DNA of 64,000 nt from Ornatilinea apprima. Its GTDB lineage: Bacteria; Chloroflexota; Anaerolineae; Anaerolineales; Anaerolineaceae. The notes under the pieces were generated by a model that was given only the letters and a program-made list of their open reading frames with translations, was not told where the DNA came from and ran no database searches. The position numbers and the translations under genes are program-made. Below, piece by piece: positions 1-8,659 of the stretch. Each line of letters begins with the position of its first letter. Positions within the stretch are counted from its first letter, which is position 1. The stretch lies in assembly GCF_001306115.1 (NCBI RefSeq), contig NZ_LGCL01000027.1, positions 1 through 64,000 of the forward strand, given 5' to 3'.

Positions 1-70
1 CATCGGCTCGTTTCGGTGGTTCTGGTATAAGCGGTTTGATTACTTTCCATTGTTCGTCTGTAAGGTCCAT
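1..70 (-). mobile_element. 5' end of an IS5-type transposase gene (runs off left edge)
   Basis: Reading the minus strand from an ATG at 70-68 gives MDLTDEQWKVIKPLI followed by PEPPKRAD, which is the typical N-terminus of IS5-family (IS4/IS5 superfamily, DUF4096-type) DDE transposases. Only 23 codons lie in the window. A GAGG ribosome-binding sequence sits a few bases upstream of the ATG. The terminal inverted repeat should lie within roughly the next 100 bases to the right, but I could not define it with only one end visible. The catalytic domain is outside the window, so I cannot say whether the copy is intact. Confidence 0.75.
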
Positions 71-208
71 CGGCTCGTTCCTCGTGAGGATTTGAGCCTG
101 AGTTTACCATTTTTGAGATAGCTTCTAATCAACGCCATAAGAGATATTATTTTACCAGCCCAAATGGGTTGGCAGGCAAAAATGGATGGTAATAAATAAA
201 GGGGAAAA

Positions 209-1918
209 TTAAAATTGAACCAGTGTAAAAAATCCCAGGTTCCATTCCATAATGCAATTGCGCCCGGCGCGTTTAGCGGCATACATGGCCTGGTCGGCGT
301 GTTCGATCAATTGCTCCAGATCGTCCTCTGCTTGCCGGCTCGCCAGCCCAACGCTAAGATTAATCTCGATAAACTGGCGGTCAATCTGGAAAGGGTGTTT
401 TGAGACGCGCTCGAAAAGGCGCTGGGCAATGGCGGATGTTTGCGCAGGGGTGGCGCCAGGCAGCAAAATGATGAATTCTTCGCCGCCAAAGCGGCAGACC
501 ACATCCATCTCGCGCACTGCTTCGGCCACCCTCGCCGCGCATAGCTTGAGCACCTGGTCGCCCACCAAGTGCCCGTAGGTGTCGTTGATTTGCTTGAAAT
601 GATCGAGGTCGAACAGAATCACCGAGATGGGCAGTTGCTGCGCGCGCGCATTATCAATTTCTATCTGGGCTATCTCGTAAAAGAAACGCCGGTTCGTGAT
701 CCCGGTCAGCGGATCGAGCTGTGCCTGGCGGCGATAGAGATCTTCGCTTTTGCGCAGCGCGTCTTCCACTCTACGGCGCTCGATTATCTCGCGTTCCAAC
801 TGTAGATTCTTGAATTGCACAATTTCCGCTTCTTTTCGCGCGTTCTGGGCTCGAAACAAGGCTTCATTCGTGCGCAGGCGGTGAGCAGTGATTTCGGCAG
901 TGATTTCGGCATCCAACCGGTGAAACTGGCGGTGATGTTCGAGCGCCAGCTGATATTGCTGCATTTGATCGTAAATCTGCGAGAACAGGTCGTGCAGTAT
1001 CCGTAAATGCATCTTGTACTGCGTATCTTTGATTAACGTGTAGGCTTCTTTCACGCACTGCAAGGCAGCCTGTACCTGGCCAATAGCCAGCAAAGAGCGC
1101 GACTTCAACTGCAACAATTCCACTTTTTCGTCCTGCAAGCCCTCGGCCTCGGCAATGCGCAAGCCAATATCATAATGGTCTATCGCGGCGGTATGATTTG
1201 ACTGCCTGGCTTCACACGCTCCATTGGCTAAATGGCTGTGCAATTCCATGATGGGCGCGAGCTGTGTGTGGCTCACCTGCTGGAATTGGGCCAGATATTC
1301 GAGCGCCAAAGGGTAATCTTCAATATCTAATGCGGTTTGGACTAAATTCATGAACGACATTCCATACCACAATGTATTTTGTGTTCGTTCAAACACCGCG
1401 GCGCTGCTTTTGAAAAAACGGGTGGCTTCTTCATGCTCTTTCAGGTACAGGTATAACCCCCCCAGATTAATGAGGATATAGCCTTGCAAGTCAGCATCGT
1501 CGAGCTGAATGGCCAGGTTTTGAGCGTGAATCAGGGTTTCCATCGCCAGGCCGTATTGGTCCTGGCAGATATAGGCGCCGCCCAACCCGCACAGGGCGTG
1601 CGAAAGCAGCCAGGAGTGATCCAGTTGGCGGGCAATTTCAAGTGAAGTGAGGTATTTCTCCTGTGCTTCTGCAAAAAGGCCCTGCCGCAGCAGGATATTG
1701 CCCTGCAGCATCAGCCCGCGCCCGGTTTCAAAGATCAATTGAGGGTCGTTCGCGATCCACGCCAACGCCTGCTCAACCCACTGGTTGCTCACTTTGGGAT
1801 GAGAGTCTTGCAAGCGATCGGCCAGGTCTAAAGCCAGCCTGACTTTGTCGGGAATTTCTGTCGCCTGGTCAATCTTCCGTTCGAGAACTTGGTATTCATC
1901 CGATAAAGACATTTTCAC
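209..1918 (-). CDS. TPR-repeat diguanylate cyclase (GGDEF)
   Basis: Predicted cytoplasmic protein of 569 aa. Residues 1 to about 340 are helical repeats of tetratricopeptide type (recurring LG..Y..Q.....A pattern). A charged coiled coil follows (about 345-395), then a GGDEF domain beginning at LDPLTGITNRRFF. The active-site motif is GGEEF at about 478-482, a functional variant of GGDEF. REMD precedes it with a five-residue gap, matching the RxxD inhibitory site of product-inhibited cyclases. It should make cyclic-di-GMP from two GTP, with the TPR part as sensor or partner-binding platform. There is no membrane segment. The start is MKMSLSDE; the second Met two codons later is equally possible. 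It stands alone, with no partner operon. Confidence 0.9.
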   Translation of the reverse strand: MKMSLSDEYQVLERKIDQATEIPDKVRLALDLADRLQDSHPKVSNQWVEQALAWIANDPQLIFETGRGLMLQGNILLRQGLFAEAQEKYLTSLEIARQLDHSWLLSHALCGLGGAYICQDQYGLAMETLIHAQNLAIQLDDADLQGYILINLGGLYLYLKEHEEATRFFKSSAAVFERTQNTLWYGMSFMNLVQTALDIEDYPLALEYLAQFQQVSHTQLAPIMELHSHLANGACEARQSNHTAAIDHYDIGLRIAEAEGLQDEKVELLQLKSRSLLAIGQVQAALQCVKEAYTLIKDTQYKMHLRILHDLFSQIYDQMQQYQLALEHHRQFHRLDAEITAEITAHRLRTNEALFRAQNARKEAEIVQFKNLQLEREIIERRRVEDALRKSEDLYRRQAQLDPLTGITNRRFFYEIAQIEIDNARAQQLPISVILFDLDHFKQINDTYGHLVGDQVLKLCAARVAEAVREMDVVCRFGGEEFIILLPGATPAQTSAIAQRLFERVSKHPFQIDRQFIEINLSVGLASRQAEDDLEQLIEHADQAMYAAKRAGRNCIMEWNLGFFTLVQF

Positions 1919-2198
1919 CTATGTACAGGCATTTTCATTATTATCGGTAAATATGTTGAAAACTTCAACCCAATTTACATCCACCGGGTTTGGCCAGGAT
2001 TCTTCTTTCTATTCAATGTTCAAGAAACAGATCAAGAAATGAATATCCTTCTTGTTCGCATTTACCATGAAGCGCCGAACGAAGAATGAGGGGGAATATC
2101 ATGAAGGAGAACAAAGCGAACCGGATTATGTCCCAACGAATTTAGGCGAATGCCTTTTTGCCTGAAAGTAAAAAATACCAAAGCTTAAGGACGTACAC

Positions 2199-2430
2199 TT
2201 CCTATTCCCAATCGTCCGAATGATAGTGGCGCAGGTGTTTGATTTCGCCGTGCTGTTTTTTGCTTGCCAGCCGCCGCGCTTTGGCAATGATGGTGGGATG
2301 GGTGGCCTTGCGCGCGCGGTTTTTTGGCGGCCTGGCCCAGCAATTTAGCCAGCCGATGCAGGGGTCGAAGTGGTTCTGCTCCTGGGTGCGGTACTGCGCT
2401 GCGCGGATCACCAGCTCACCGGTCTGTTGG
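2199..2430 (-). pseudogene. Decayed 3' fragment of arfB
   Basis: This stretch is a diverged copy (roughly nine bases in ten the same by eye) of the 3' half of the intact arfB gene at 8159-8584, ending in the same way (SDDWE here, PDDWE there). It keeps the basic C-terminal tail ARRLASKKQHGEIK but has lost the catalytic GGQ half. Small indels break the frame in the middle. The adjoining transporter gene ends inside the right border of the fragment, so its last residues (CRPAG) are probably derived from it. I read it as debris from a duplication, not an active gene. Confidence 0.75.
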
Positions 2431-2440
2431 CACGGTGGAA

Positions 2441-3670
2441 CTACCCGGCCGGCCGGCAGTCTTTCATCTGCGAGATCAAAAACAGACTGATGAGCAGCAA
2501 AGCGGCGGCCAGCAACAGCGCCGGGGTGAACGCGCCATTTTCGGTTTTGAGCATTTCCATAATATAGACAAAGACCACCGAAGCCTGGCCAAACAACTGA
2601 ATCAGGCCGTTTGAGGTGCCCTCAGGGGTGGGGTGAGTGATCTCCGCGGCGTACTGCATGCCGATGGGATTGGCGCTGACCAGGAAGAACCCGAAGGCAA
2701 AAGCGCAGGCGAACAGCAACCAGCGGTCAGCGGCGAAGGTGATTCCCAGCAGGAAGGGGATGGACAGCGCGAACCCCAGCAGAATGTAAGGCTGGCGCTT
2801 GTGCTGGCGGTCTGAGAAGGGGGGAATGATGACCGCGCCCAGCACACCGCCCACCAGCATTAGCGCGCCTAAAATGCCCGCGTCGTTGGGAGTAAAGCCG
2901 CGCGGGCGGATGATATTCTCGACCCAGGTGGTAACGCCGTTGAAGATGCCCAGGCCGATGAAAGAGACAAACAAATACAGCCAGAAGTTCTTCACCTTCA
3001 GGGCGTGTTTCAGCCCGTCCAGCATTAAGGCGCGAGTCTCCAGCCCGGCCGGGCAGGGCGGGGTCGCCGGTTTTTCACGGGCGAAGAGAACAAACAGCAC
3101 GGCAGAGAAAGCGGCAATGCCGCCGTAAATCAGTTGAACGTTGGGAATGCTGATGGTTTCGCTCAATATCGGGGTCAGCACCATGCCCAGGGCGGTGCCT
3201 ACCAGGTTGGCCAGCGTGACCAGCCCAACCGCCGTGGCGCGCTCTTCGATGCTGAACCACTGCGCGGGGACCTTGGTCCAGGCGTTGAGCAGGAAGGGCT
3301 GGGCGGCGGCGATACCAACCGTGGACCATAACACCAGGCTGTAATTGGCGCCTGCCAGCCCGCGCAAAATGCCAAAAACTCCCATCAGCACCGCGCCAAT
3401 GCTCACCGTCAGGCGAAAGCCGTACGTGTCTATGGCCCACGAGACGGGAATGGAAAGGGGAATAAAGGCGATCATGAAACTCATCGCCAGAAAGCCGATT
3501 TGCAGATCGGTTACCCCGTAGAATTGCGCGGCAATGCCGGTGATCGGCGCGTACCCAATCCACAATACCTGAATGGTGAGATTGATGAACATGAACACCG
3601 CCAGTACAACCCAGCGGTAAGGATACAGGCGGAACGATTGGTCTGCAGGTTTATCCATTGGTTCACCCAT
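2441..3670 (-). CDS. MFS transporter
   Basis: A 409-aa integral membrane protein with about twelve hydrophobic segments and a short cytoplasmic N-terminus. Family-level match is to the major facilitator superfamily: the first loop carries D-T-Y-G-F-R after helix 2, a variant of the MFS loop motif, and the two six-helix halves are joined by a charged loop near residue 200 (REKPATPPCPAG). The substrate cannot be read from sequence; the operon suggests a polyol, sugar or sugar acid. The start overlaps the stop of the kinase gene upstream by 8 bases, so the two are translationally coupled. An ATG four codons later is an alternative start. The last few residues lie in sequence that resembles a duplicated arfB fragment, so the native C-terminus may have been altered. 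Confidence 0.88.
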   Translation of the reverse strand: MGEPMDKPADQSFRLYPYRWVVLAVFMFINLTIQVLWIGYAPITGIAAQFYGVTDLQIGFLAMSFMIAFIPLSIPVSWAIDTYGFRLTVSIGAVLMGVFGILRGLAGANYSLVLWSTVGIAAAQPFLLNAWTKVPAQWFSIEERATAVGLVTLANLVGTALGMVLTPILSETISIPNVQLIYGGIAAFSAVLFVLFAREKPATPPCPAGLETRALMLDGLKHALKVKNFWLYLFVSFIGLGIFNGVTTWVENIIRPRGFTPNDAGILGALMLVGGVLGAVIIPPFSDRQHKRQPYILLGFALSIPFLLGITFAADRWLLFACAFAFGFFLVSANPIGMQYAAEITHPTPEGTSNGLIQLFGQASVVFVYIMEMLKTENGAFTPALLLAAALLLISLFLISQMKDCRPAG

Positions 3671-5249
3671 TGAGCTGCTGATAAATGCTTTTCATCTGGC
3701 GGTAGGTGCGGGTAAAAATTTCAAAGCGCTGATTGTAAAGCGCGTGGTTGGCTGGGTCAGGTTCATAGACTTGCTTGAAGCGCATCAGAGAAGGCACATC
3801 CCGGAAGGTGATTTCTCCCAGGCCCGCTGCGCCGATCCACGCCGCGCCGACAGCGTTGGCGTAGATGGGATCGGCCACCTGCTTGATTTGCAGGCCCAGC
3901 ACATCGCTGATGATCTGGCACCAGATGTCTGACTGCGCCCCACCCCCTACGATGTGAATGGCGGGGATGGGATGGCCGATGAATTTTTCCACGGGGGCCA
4001 TTAACCAGCGTGTGTTGAACGCGACGCCCTCTAAAAAGGCACGGATGATGTCTTCGCGGTTATTGTGCAAAGACAGGTTGAAAAGACCGGCGCGCAGGTT
4101 TTTATCCTCCACCGGGGCGCGCTCGCCCCAAATCCAGGGGGTGTACAGCACACCGTTGGCCCCGGCCGGCACGCGCGCGGCGATTTTATCGAGGTATTTG
4201 AAAATATCCGGGATGTTCTCTTCTTGCAGGAGCTCGTCTTTGTTGTAGATGATTTTGTCGCGCAGGAAGGTGAGGTTGCCGCCAGCGGTGGCCTGCAGCG
4301 CGGTGAGCAGGTATCGCCCTGGCACGGCGCAGGGCAGCGAAGCGAGTGAGGCGACCACGTCGGTTTTTTTGTAGGGCACATGCGCCGCGATCCATGATGA
4401 AGTGCCCAGATAAAGGTGTGGAACGCCATCTTCCACCGCGCCAGAGCCAATTGCCGCGGCGGTGGTGTCGATGGCGCCGGCCACCACCTGCACCCGCGAC
4501 GAAAGCCCCAACTCGGCGGCCACCGCCGGCAGCAGCGGCCCCAGCACGGTGGTGCAAGGCACAATTTCGGGCAGTTTTTCGGCCTCCACCCCGCAGCGGC
4601 GCACTAAAGCGGGGTGATAATGGATCTGATCGGGGCGGCGGTTGTCGGTAACCCACGATGTCATGATCGAATCGAAGGTGGCGGTAAAGCGCCCGGTCAG
4701 GCGCAGATTCAAATAGTCGAGCACGTTCAGGAATTTATAGGTGCGTTCGTAAATGTGGGGGTAGCGGTCGCAAATCAGGAGCATGTGGGCGGCGGGGTCT
4801 TTGCCCGTCATCGAGGGCATCCCGCCGGTCAGGTAGATCCAGCGGATGGTGTTCAGCAGGCCCGCGCCGGTCGGGTTCACCAGCCCTTTGAACTGCTTTT
4901 TCAGCGAGGCGGCCCCGCGCATATCCATCCACAGCACGCAGTTCATCAGCGCGTTGCCATTTTGATCGACCGGCACGGTGCCTTCGCCCTGGGTGGAACA
5001 GCAAATGGCTTGCACATTGTCTGCCGAGGCCAGCCCGCGGCTCATGAGCCGTTTGGCGGCTGTCAGAAAGGCCTGCCACCATTCCACCGGCGACTGCTCC
5101 ACCCCGCCATCAGGGGTGAGGTAGAGTTGAACGGGGACGCTTTCCCAGCCCAGCACCTGCCCGCCAAGGGTGATCAGGGCCACTTTCATGCTTGAAGTAC
5201 CAAAATCAACCGCCAGAAAAACGCGCTCAGAGGGCTGTTTCAAGGGCAC
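3663..5249 (-). CDS. FGGY-family carbohydrate kinase (xylulokinase-like)
   Basis: A 528-aa sugar kinase of the FGGY family. The N-terminal ATPase-fold phosphate loop is FLAVDFGTSSMKVALI. The presumed catalytic Asp is in VLWMDMRG, and the second domain has the GGGAQSDIWCQI adenosine-binding motif. Such enzymes phosphorylate a ketose, polyol or sugar acid with ATP. Xylulokinases are the closest general resemblance, but substrate specificity cannot be read here. The gene is third in the operon aldolase-aminotransferase-kinase-transporter. Its start is uncertain: GTG at 5249 lies only two bases from the AAGGAG sequence, whereas the in-frame TTG at 5243 has normal spacing. Confidence 0.9.
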   Translation of the reverse strand: MPLKQPSERVFLAVDFGTSSMKVALITLGGQVLGWESVPVQLYLTPDGGVEQSPVEWWQAFLTAAKRLMSRGLASADNVQAICCSTQGEGTVPVDQNGNALMNCVLWMDMRGAASLKKQFKGLVNPTGAGLLNTIRWIYLTGGMPSMTGKDPAAHMLLICDRYPHIYERTYKFLNVLDYLNLRLTGRFTATFDSIMTSWVTDNRRPDQIHYHPALVRRCGVEAEKLPEIVPCTTVLGPLLPAVAAELGLSSRVQVVAGAIDTTAAAIGSGAVEDGVPHLYLGTSSWIAAHVPYKKTDVVASLASLPCAVPGRYLLTALQATAGGNLTFLRDKIIYNKDELLQEENIPDIFKYLDKIAARVPAGANGVLYTPWIWGERAPVEDKNLRAGLFNLSLHNNREDIIRAFLEGVAFNTRWLMAPVEKFIGHPIPAIHIVGGGAQSDIWCQIISDVLGLQIKQVADPIYANAVGAAWIGAAGLGEITFRDVPSLMRFKQVYEPDPANHALYNQRFEIFTRTYRQMKSIYQQLNG

Positions 5250-5287
5250 GGCTCCTTGTGTATGTGGATTGTATCGAAAAGGGCGGC

Positions 5288-6745
5288 TTACTGCACGCCC
5301 TCAACACTGGAAAGCACCTGTTCAAAACGCGCCAGGGCGTCATCGATCACTTCGTCGGTATCGGCCATGCTGGTGTACATGCGGCTGCCCGCCAGGGTGA
5401 TCAGGCCGTTAGCCATATAGGCCGCGCCCATTTCTTCCATCATGTGTTTGCGCGTCTTTAATTCGCGCGCCAGACGCACCGGGTTGCGCAAATCCAGCAG
5501 CATCACACCCGAGGTTTCCAGATGCACAATCGAACCCTGGTTGAAGACCACAAACGGCAGGTTATATTTGTCAATGATGGCTTGCAGGCCTTTGGTCAGG
5601 CGGTCACCGGCGCGCCCGGCGATCACCGCCGCGTTGGTGCGCTCCATCTCCAGCAGGGCGTGATAGCCCGCCACGCAAGAGATGGGGTTGGCTGACAACG
5701 TGCCGCCGATATAAGCGCGCTCGCCCGTACCGCCAATGCCCGCGGCAAAGCGCTGAATAACTTCCGCCCGCCCGCCAACACCGCCTGCCATGGGGTAGCC
5801 GCCCGTGAGGCATTTGCCGAAGACGGTCAGGTCGGGTTTTACGCCGAAATAACCCTGCGCGCCGCCCAGCCCCACCCGAAAGCCGGTTACCACCTCGTCA
5901 AAGATCAGCAGCGCGCCAAACTCATCGCACAGCTCGCGCACCTTCTGGTTGAAATCAAACGGCACAGGCCGGGTGCCGCTTTCAGGGCCGAGCGGTTCCA
6001 CGATCACCGCGGCGGTGCCGCCGGTCAATTGATTCAGGAATAAGCGCCGGCGCAGCGCGCCCAGCGCGTTGGGGAAAAACTCCTGCGTATTGGCGCTGGC
6101 CCCCGCCGGAATGCCTTTGGCTTCCAGGCGGCCGGTGCCGGGGATGTGCAGGCCGTAGACCATTGAATCGGACCAGCCGTGATACGCGCCGCCGACCTTG
6201 ATCACCTTGCGCCGCCCGGTGAAGGCGCGCGCCGCGCGGATGGCGGCCATCACCCCTTCGGTGCCGGAACCCAGCATGCGGAACATCTCAATGGAGGGCA
6301 TGAATTTCTGGATCAATTGGGCAAGTTTTAATTCATATTCATGAAACAAACCGGTAACCGGCCCGCAGGATTGCAGCATTTCGATCACCTTCTCGCGCAC
6401 CGGCAGGTAATTGCTGCCCAATATGGTGGGGCCGCCGGCCTGTAAAAAGTCGATGTAGCGGTTGCCGTCCACGTCCCACAGGTGGGCTTCGTCGGCGCGC
6501 TCAATGGCAATGGGAAAGGGGTAGTTAAACGCCAGGTTATGCTGAACACCGCCGGGGATGACCTTTTTGGCCTCATCGATCAGCGCTTTGGAGCGCGCGC
6601 AGCGGGTGTCAAAGTATTGCAGGTAGGCTTGCATGCGGTCGCGTCTCACCGGGCGCAGCGGCTGGCTGACGAGCCGGTTAAGCTGGCGGTAAACTTGATC
6701 TACATCTGGGTACTGCAAAATCGCGTAGGATTGGGTGTCTGACAT
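5288..6745 (-). CDS. Class III aminotransferase (glutamate-1-semialdehyde aminomutase-like)
   Basis: A 485-aa PLP enzyme of fold type I, class III. Visible motifs are GSGTEGVMAAIRAARAFTG (cofactor phosphate binding), GAYHGWSDSMV, LIFDEVVTGFR (Asp contacting the PLP ring) and FGKCLTGGYPMAG with the Schiff-base lysine. It resembles glutamate-1-semialdehyde 2,1-aminomutase but has an extra N-terminal stretch of about 50 residues. It also sits in a catabolic operon away from heme genes, so a role in transamination of a sugar- or polyol-derived carbonyl compound is more likely than tetrapyrrole synthesis. The start has a strong GGAGGAAGT ribosome-binding site. It lies 21 bases after the aldolase gene. 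Confidence 0.9.
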   Translation of the reverse strand: MSDTQSYAILQYPDVDQVYRQLNRLVSQPLRPVRRDRMQAYLQYFDTRCARSKALIDEAKKVIPGGVQHNLAFNYPFPIAIERADEAHLWDVDGNRYIDFLQAGGPTILGSNYLPVREKVIEMLQSCGPVTGLFHEYELKLAQLIQKFMPSIEMFRMLGSGTEGVMAAIRAARAFTGRRKVIKVGGAYHGWSDSMVYGLHIPGTGRLEAKGIPAGASANTQEFFPNALGALRRRLFLNQLTGGTAAVIVEPLGPESGTRPVPFDFNQKVRELCDEFGALLIFDEVVTGFRVGLGGAQGYFGVKPDLTVFGKCLTGGYPMAGGVGGRAEVIQRFAAGIGGTGERAYIGGTLSANPISCVAGYHALLEMERTNAAVIAGRAGDRLTKGLQAIIDKYNLPFVVFNQGSIVHLETSGVMLLDLRNPVRLARELKTRKHMMEEMGAAYMANGLITLAGSRMYTSMADTDEVIDDALARFEQVLSSVEGVQ

Positions 6746-6766
6746 ACTTCCTCCATCAGGGGCTGG

Positions 6767-7453
6767 TTATTCTCCGCCGGTTTCAAAGTCTCCACGCTCG
6801 ACCTTTTGCTGGTCTTTGCGCAGTTTGGCAAAGGCCACCTCACGCACCCACAGAGGTACTTTGCTGGCTTTCTTTTCTGCGCACAGGGAAAGCAAGTAGG
6901 CCAGGGCGCATTTTTCCAGCAGGGCCACATTGTGCATGGCGCGCTCCAGGTTGTGGCCCAACAGCAGCGCGCCGTGGTTGGCCATCATAAAGGCGTTGTG
7001 GTGGTTTTTTACATGGCGGGCGATGTTATTTTTCAGCATGGGGGTGCCCGATGGGGCGTAGGGAATGATCTCCACACTGCGGCCCAAAAAGCGCACCTGC
7101 TCATCGAAGAGCGCGGGGATGGGCGCGTTGATGATCGCCAGCGTGCTGGGGTATACCTGGTGGGTGTGGATGACGGCGTTCACATCGCCGCGCGCCTGGT
7201 AAATGGCAGCGTGCATGGCGCTTTCCACCGAGGGCTTGTGCGGCTCTTCCAGCGGGTTGAGGTCAAACTGCAGCACGCAAATATCGGCGGGGGTCATTTT
7301 CAAATAATCGAAATTGGAAGGGGTAATGGCCAGGGCGTTCTGGCCGGGAACGCGCACCGAAAGGTTGCCCCCGGTGGTGCTCAGATATCCGTCGTGAGTG
7401 AGCTGGCGCACAGCGGCAACCACCTTGCTTTTGACTTCCTCAAAAGGCGACAT
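6767..7453 (-). CDS. Class II aldolase/adducin-family protein
   Basis: A 228-aa protein of the class II aldolase/adducin family (fuculose-1-phosphate aldolase, ribulose-5-phosphate 4-epimerase and relatives). The zinc-binding HTH in VIHTHQVYP and the later histidine in ANHGALLLGHN are present, as is the phosphate-binding GGNLSVR near the N-terminus. I chose ATG at 7453 because AAGGAGGACC precedes it. The reading frame continues upstream to 7564, but that part covers the promoter and operator and is not coding. It is the first gene of the operon and should cleave or epimerise a phosphorylated sugar, possibly the product of the FGGY kinase two genes downstream. The exact substrate is unknown. 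Confidence 0.9.
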   Translation of the reverse strand: MSPFEEVKSKVVAAVRQLTHDGYLSTTGGNLSVRVPGQNALAITPSNFDYLKMTPADICVLQFDLNPLEEPHKPSVESAMHAAIYQARGDVNAVIHTHQVYPSTLAIINAPIPALFDEQVRFLGRSVEIIPYAPSGTPMLKNNIARHVKNHHNAFMMANHGALLLGHNLERAMHNVALLEKCALAYLLSLCAEKKASKVPLWVREVAFAKLRKDQQKVERGDFETGGE

Positions 7454-7474
7454 AAGGCAGGTCCTCCTTATTAT

Positions 7475-7534
7475 CTTGACACTGTAAAGATTATAGAATC
7501 GAATCTTGACAGTGTCAAGATGCAGACTTAAAAT
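7475..7534. promoter_or_regulatory. Face-to-face divergent promoters with two TetR-type operators
   Basis: ATCTTGACAGTGTCAAGAT (7503-7521) is a perfect 19-bp palindrome. Its two arms supply a TTGACA -35 box to each strand. For the tetR gene: TTGACA 7506-7511, 17-bp spacer, TAAAAT 7529-7534, with initiation expected at the start codon. For the aldolase operon (minus strand): TTGACA at 7518-7513, 17-bp spacer, TATAAT at 7495-7490. A second, imperfect site, CTTGACACTGTAAAG (7475-7489), begins 30 bp to the left, about three helical turns, at the expected aldolase start of transcription. The arrangement predicts co-repression of both promoters by the TetR protein. Confidence 0.8.
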
Positions 7535-7540
7535 GAATTC

Positions 7541-8149
7541 ATGCCTGCCAAAGCGTATCACCACGGAGACTTAAAAAACGCGCTGATCAAAGCCGGGATT
7601 GAGATTCTCTCCACGGAAGGGATTGAAGCCCTTTCACTGCGCCGGGTGGCCGGCAAAGCGGGCGTCAGCCATTCGGCCCCCTACGCTCACTTCAAAGATA
7701 AGCTGGAGCTGCTCGCCACCATTTCGACCGAAGGATTTCGCCAACTGTACGAAGTTCTGGAGCAGGCCCACAAGACCCATTTCGATCAGCCCGACAGCCT
7801 GTTAAAAGAAGTGGCCTACGCCTATGTGCAGTTCGCTTTGGAATCCCCCGCTTGTTTTAAGTTAATGTTTTCTGGAATTTTGGAACAGGAAAAAGCCTTC
7901 CCCGAATTGTTGGAAATCTCGCGCAAAAATGTCGCGTTGCTCTCGGCCACTGTAACGCGATGTCAGGAAACCGGGCTGCTGCGCGAAGGCCCACAGGACA
8001 CGCTGGCGCTCAGCATCTGGAGCCTGGTGCACGGCTTTACCATGCTGCTGCTGGAACAGCAAATTTCCCACGAATTGCTGGACCAGTATTCCCTTCGCGA
8101 TCTGCTGAGCCAAACGCTCAACCAGGTAACCGCGCGTAATCTGGCCTAA
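7541..8149 (+). CDS. TetR/AcrR-family transcriptional regulator
   Basis: A 202-aa one-component regulator. Residues 9-55 form the TetR DNA-binding domain (LIKAGIEILSTEGIEALSLR, then RVAGKAGVSHSAPYAHFKDK). The C-terminal ligand-binding part resembles the WHG-type TetR C-terminal domain. It is divergent from the aldolase-aminotransferase-kinase-MFS operon and shares a palindromic operator with it, so it most likely represses that operon and itself until a pathway metabolite binds. The TAAAAT -10 box ends six bases before the ATG and no ribosome-binding site is seen, so the transcript is probably leaderless. Confidence 0.93.
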   Translation: MPAKAYHHGDLKNALIKAGIEILSTEGIEALSLRRVAGKAGVSHSAPYAHFKDKLELLATISTEGFRQLYEVLEQAHKTHFDQPDSLLKEVAYAYVQFALESPACFKLMFSGILEQEKAFPELLEISRKNVALLSATVTRCQETGLLREGPQDTLALSIWSLVHGFTMLLLEQQISHELLDQYSLRDLLSQTLNQVTARNLA

Positions 8150-8158
8150 CCAACCCTC

Positions 8159-8584
8159 TTATTCCCAATCGTCCGGACGATAGCGGCGCAGGCGTTTAAT
8201 TTCGCCGTGCTGTTTTTTGCTTGCCAGCCGCCGCGCTTTGGCGGTGACGGTGGGACGGGTGGCCTTGCGCGCGCGCGGCTTTTCGGCGGCCTGGCGCAGC
8301 AATTCCGCCAGCCGATCCAGAGCGTCGAAGCGGTTCTGCTCCTGGGTACGGTACTGCGCCGCGCGGATCACCAGCTCGCCGGCCTGGTTGACGCGCCGCC
8401 CGGCCAGCTTCAGCAGGCGCTGGCGCACGTCTTCGGGCAGGGAGGGCGATTCTTGGATGTTAAAGCGCAATTGCACCGCGCTGGAGACCTTGTTCACATT
8501 CTGGCCTCCCGGCCCGGCGGCGCGAATGAAGTCGAAATGCAGTTCGCTTTCGTCAATGGCGAGGGTGGGGGTGATGGGCAGCAT
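8159..8584 (-). CDS. arfB: Alternative ribosome-rescue factor ArfB
   Basis: A 141-aa class I release-factor-like peptidyl-tRNA hydrolase (ArfB/YaeJ, ICT1 family). The catalytic GGQ is in AAGPGGQNVNKVSSAVQLRF, and the basic tail (KARRLASKKQHGEIKRLRRY) is the segment that enters the empty mRNA channel of stalled ribosomes. Length and domain order are normal for the family. It is a single-gene unit converging on tetR. Two damaged partial copies lie elsewhere in this window: a 3' fragment near 2.2-2.4 kb and a 41-bp 5' fragment at 10.3 kb. Confidence 0.95.
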   Translation of the reverse strand: MLPITPTLAIDESELHFDFIRAAGPGGQNVNKVSSAVQLRFNIQESPSLPEDVRQRLLKLAGRRVNQAGELVIRAAQYRTQEQNRFDALDRLAELLRQAAEKPRARKATRPTVTAKARRLASKKQHGEIKRLRRYRPDDWE

Positions 8585-8659
8585 AGGCTAAGTATATCAA
8601 TAATTGAATTTCTTATCATCAAAGCTTGACTTGAAGGACGCAGTCAGTCAGCGAATGGT

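Noticed and set aside
2202-2411. 69-codon frame as an independent gene
   Set aside because: It aligns to the arfB C-terminus with a disrupted middle and no GGQ domain, so it is annotated as a pseudogene fragment.
6806-7531. Plus-strand 241-codon open frame opposite the class II aldolase
   Set aside because: Antisense shadow; the aldolase on the minus strand has clear family motifs and a ribosome-binding site.
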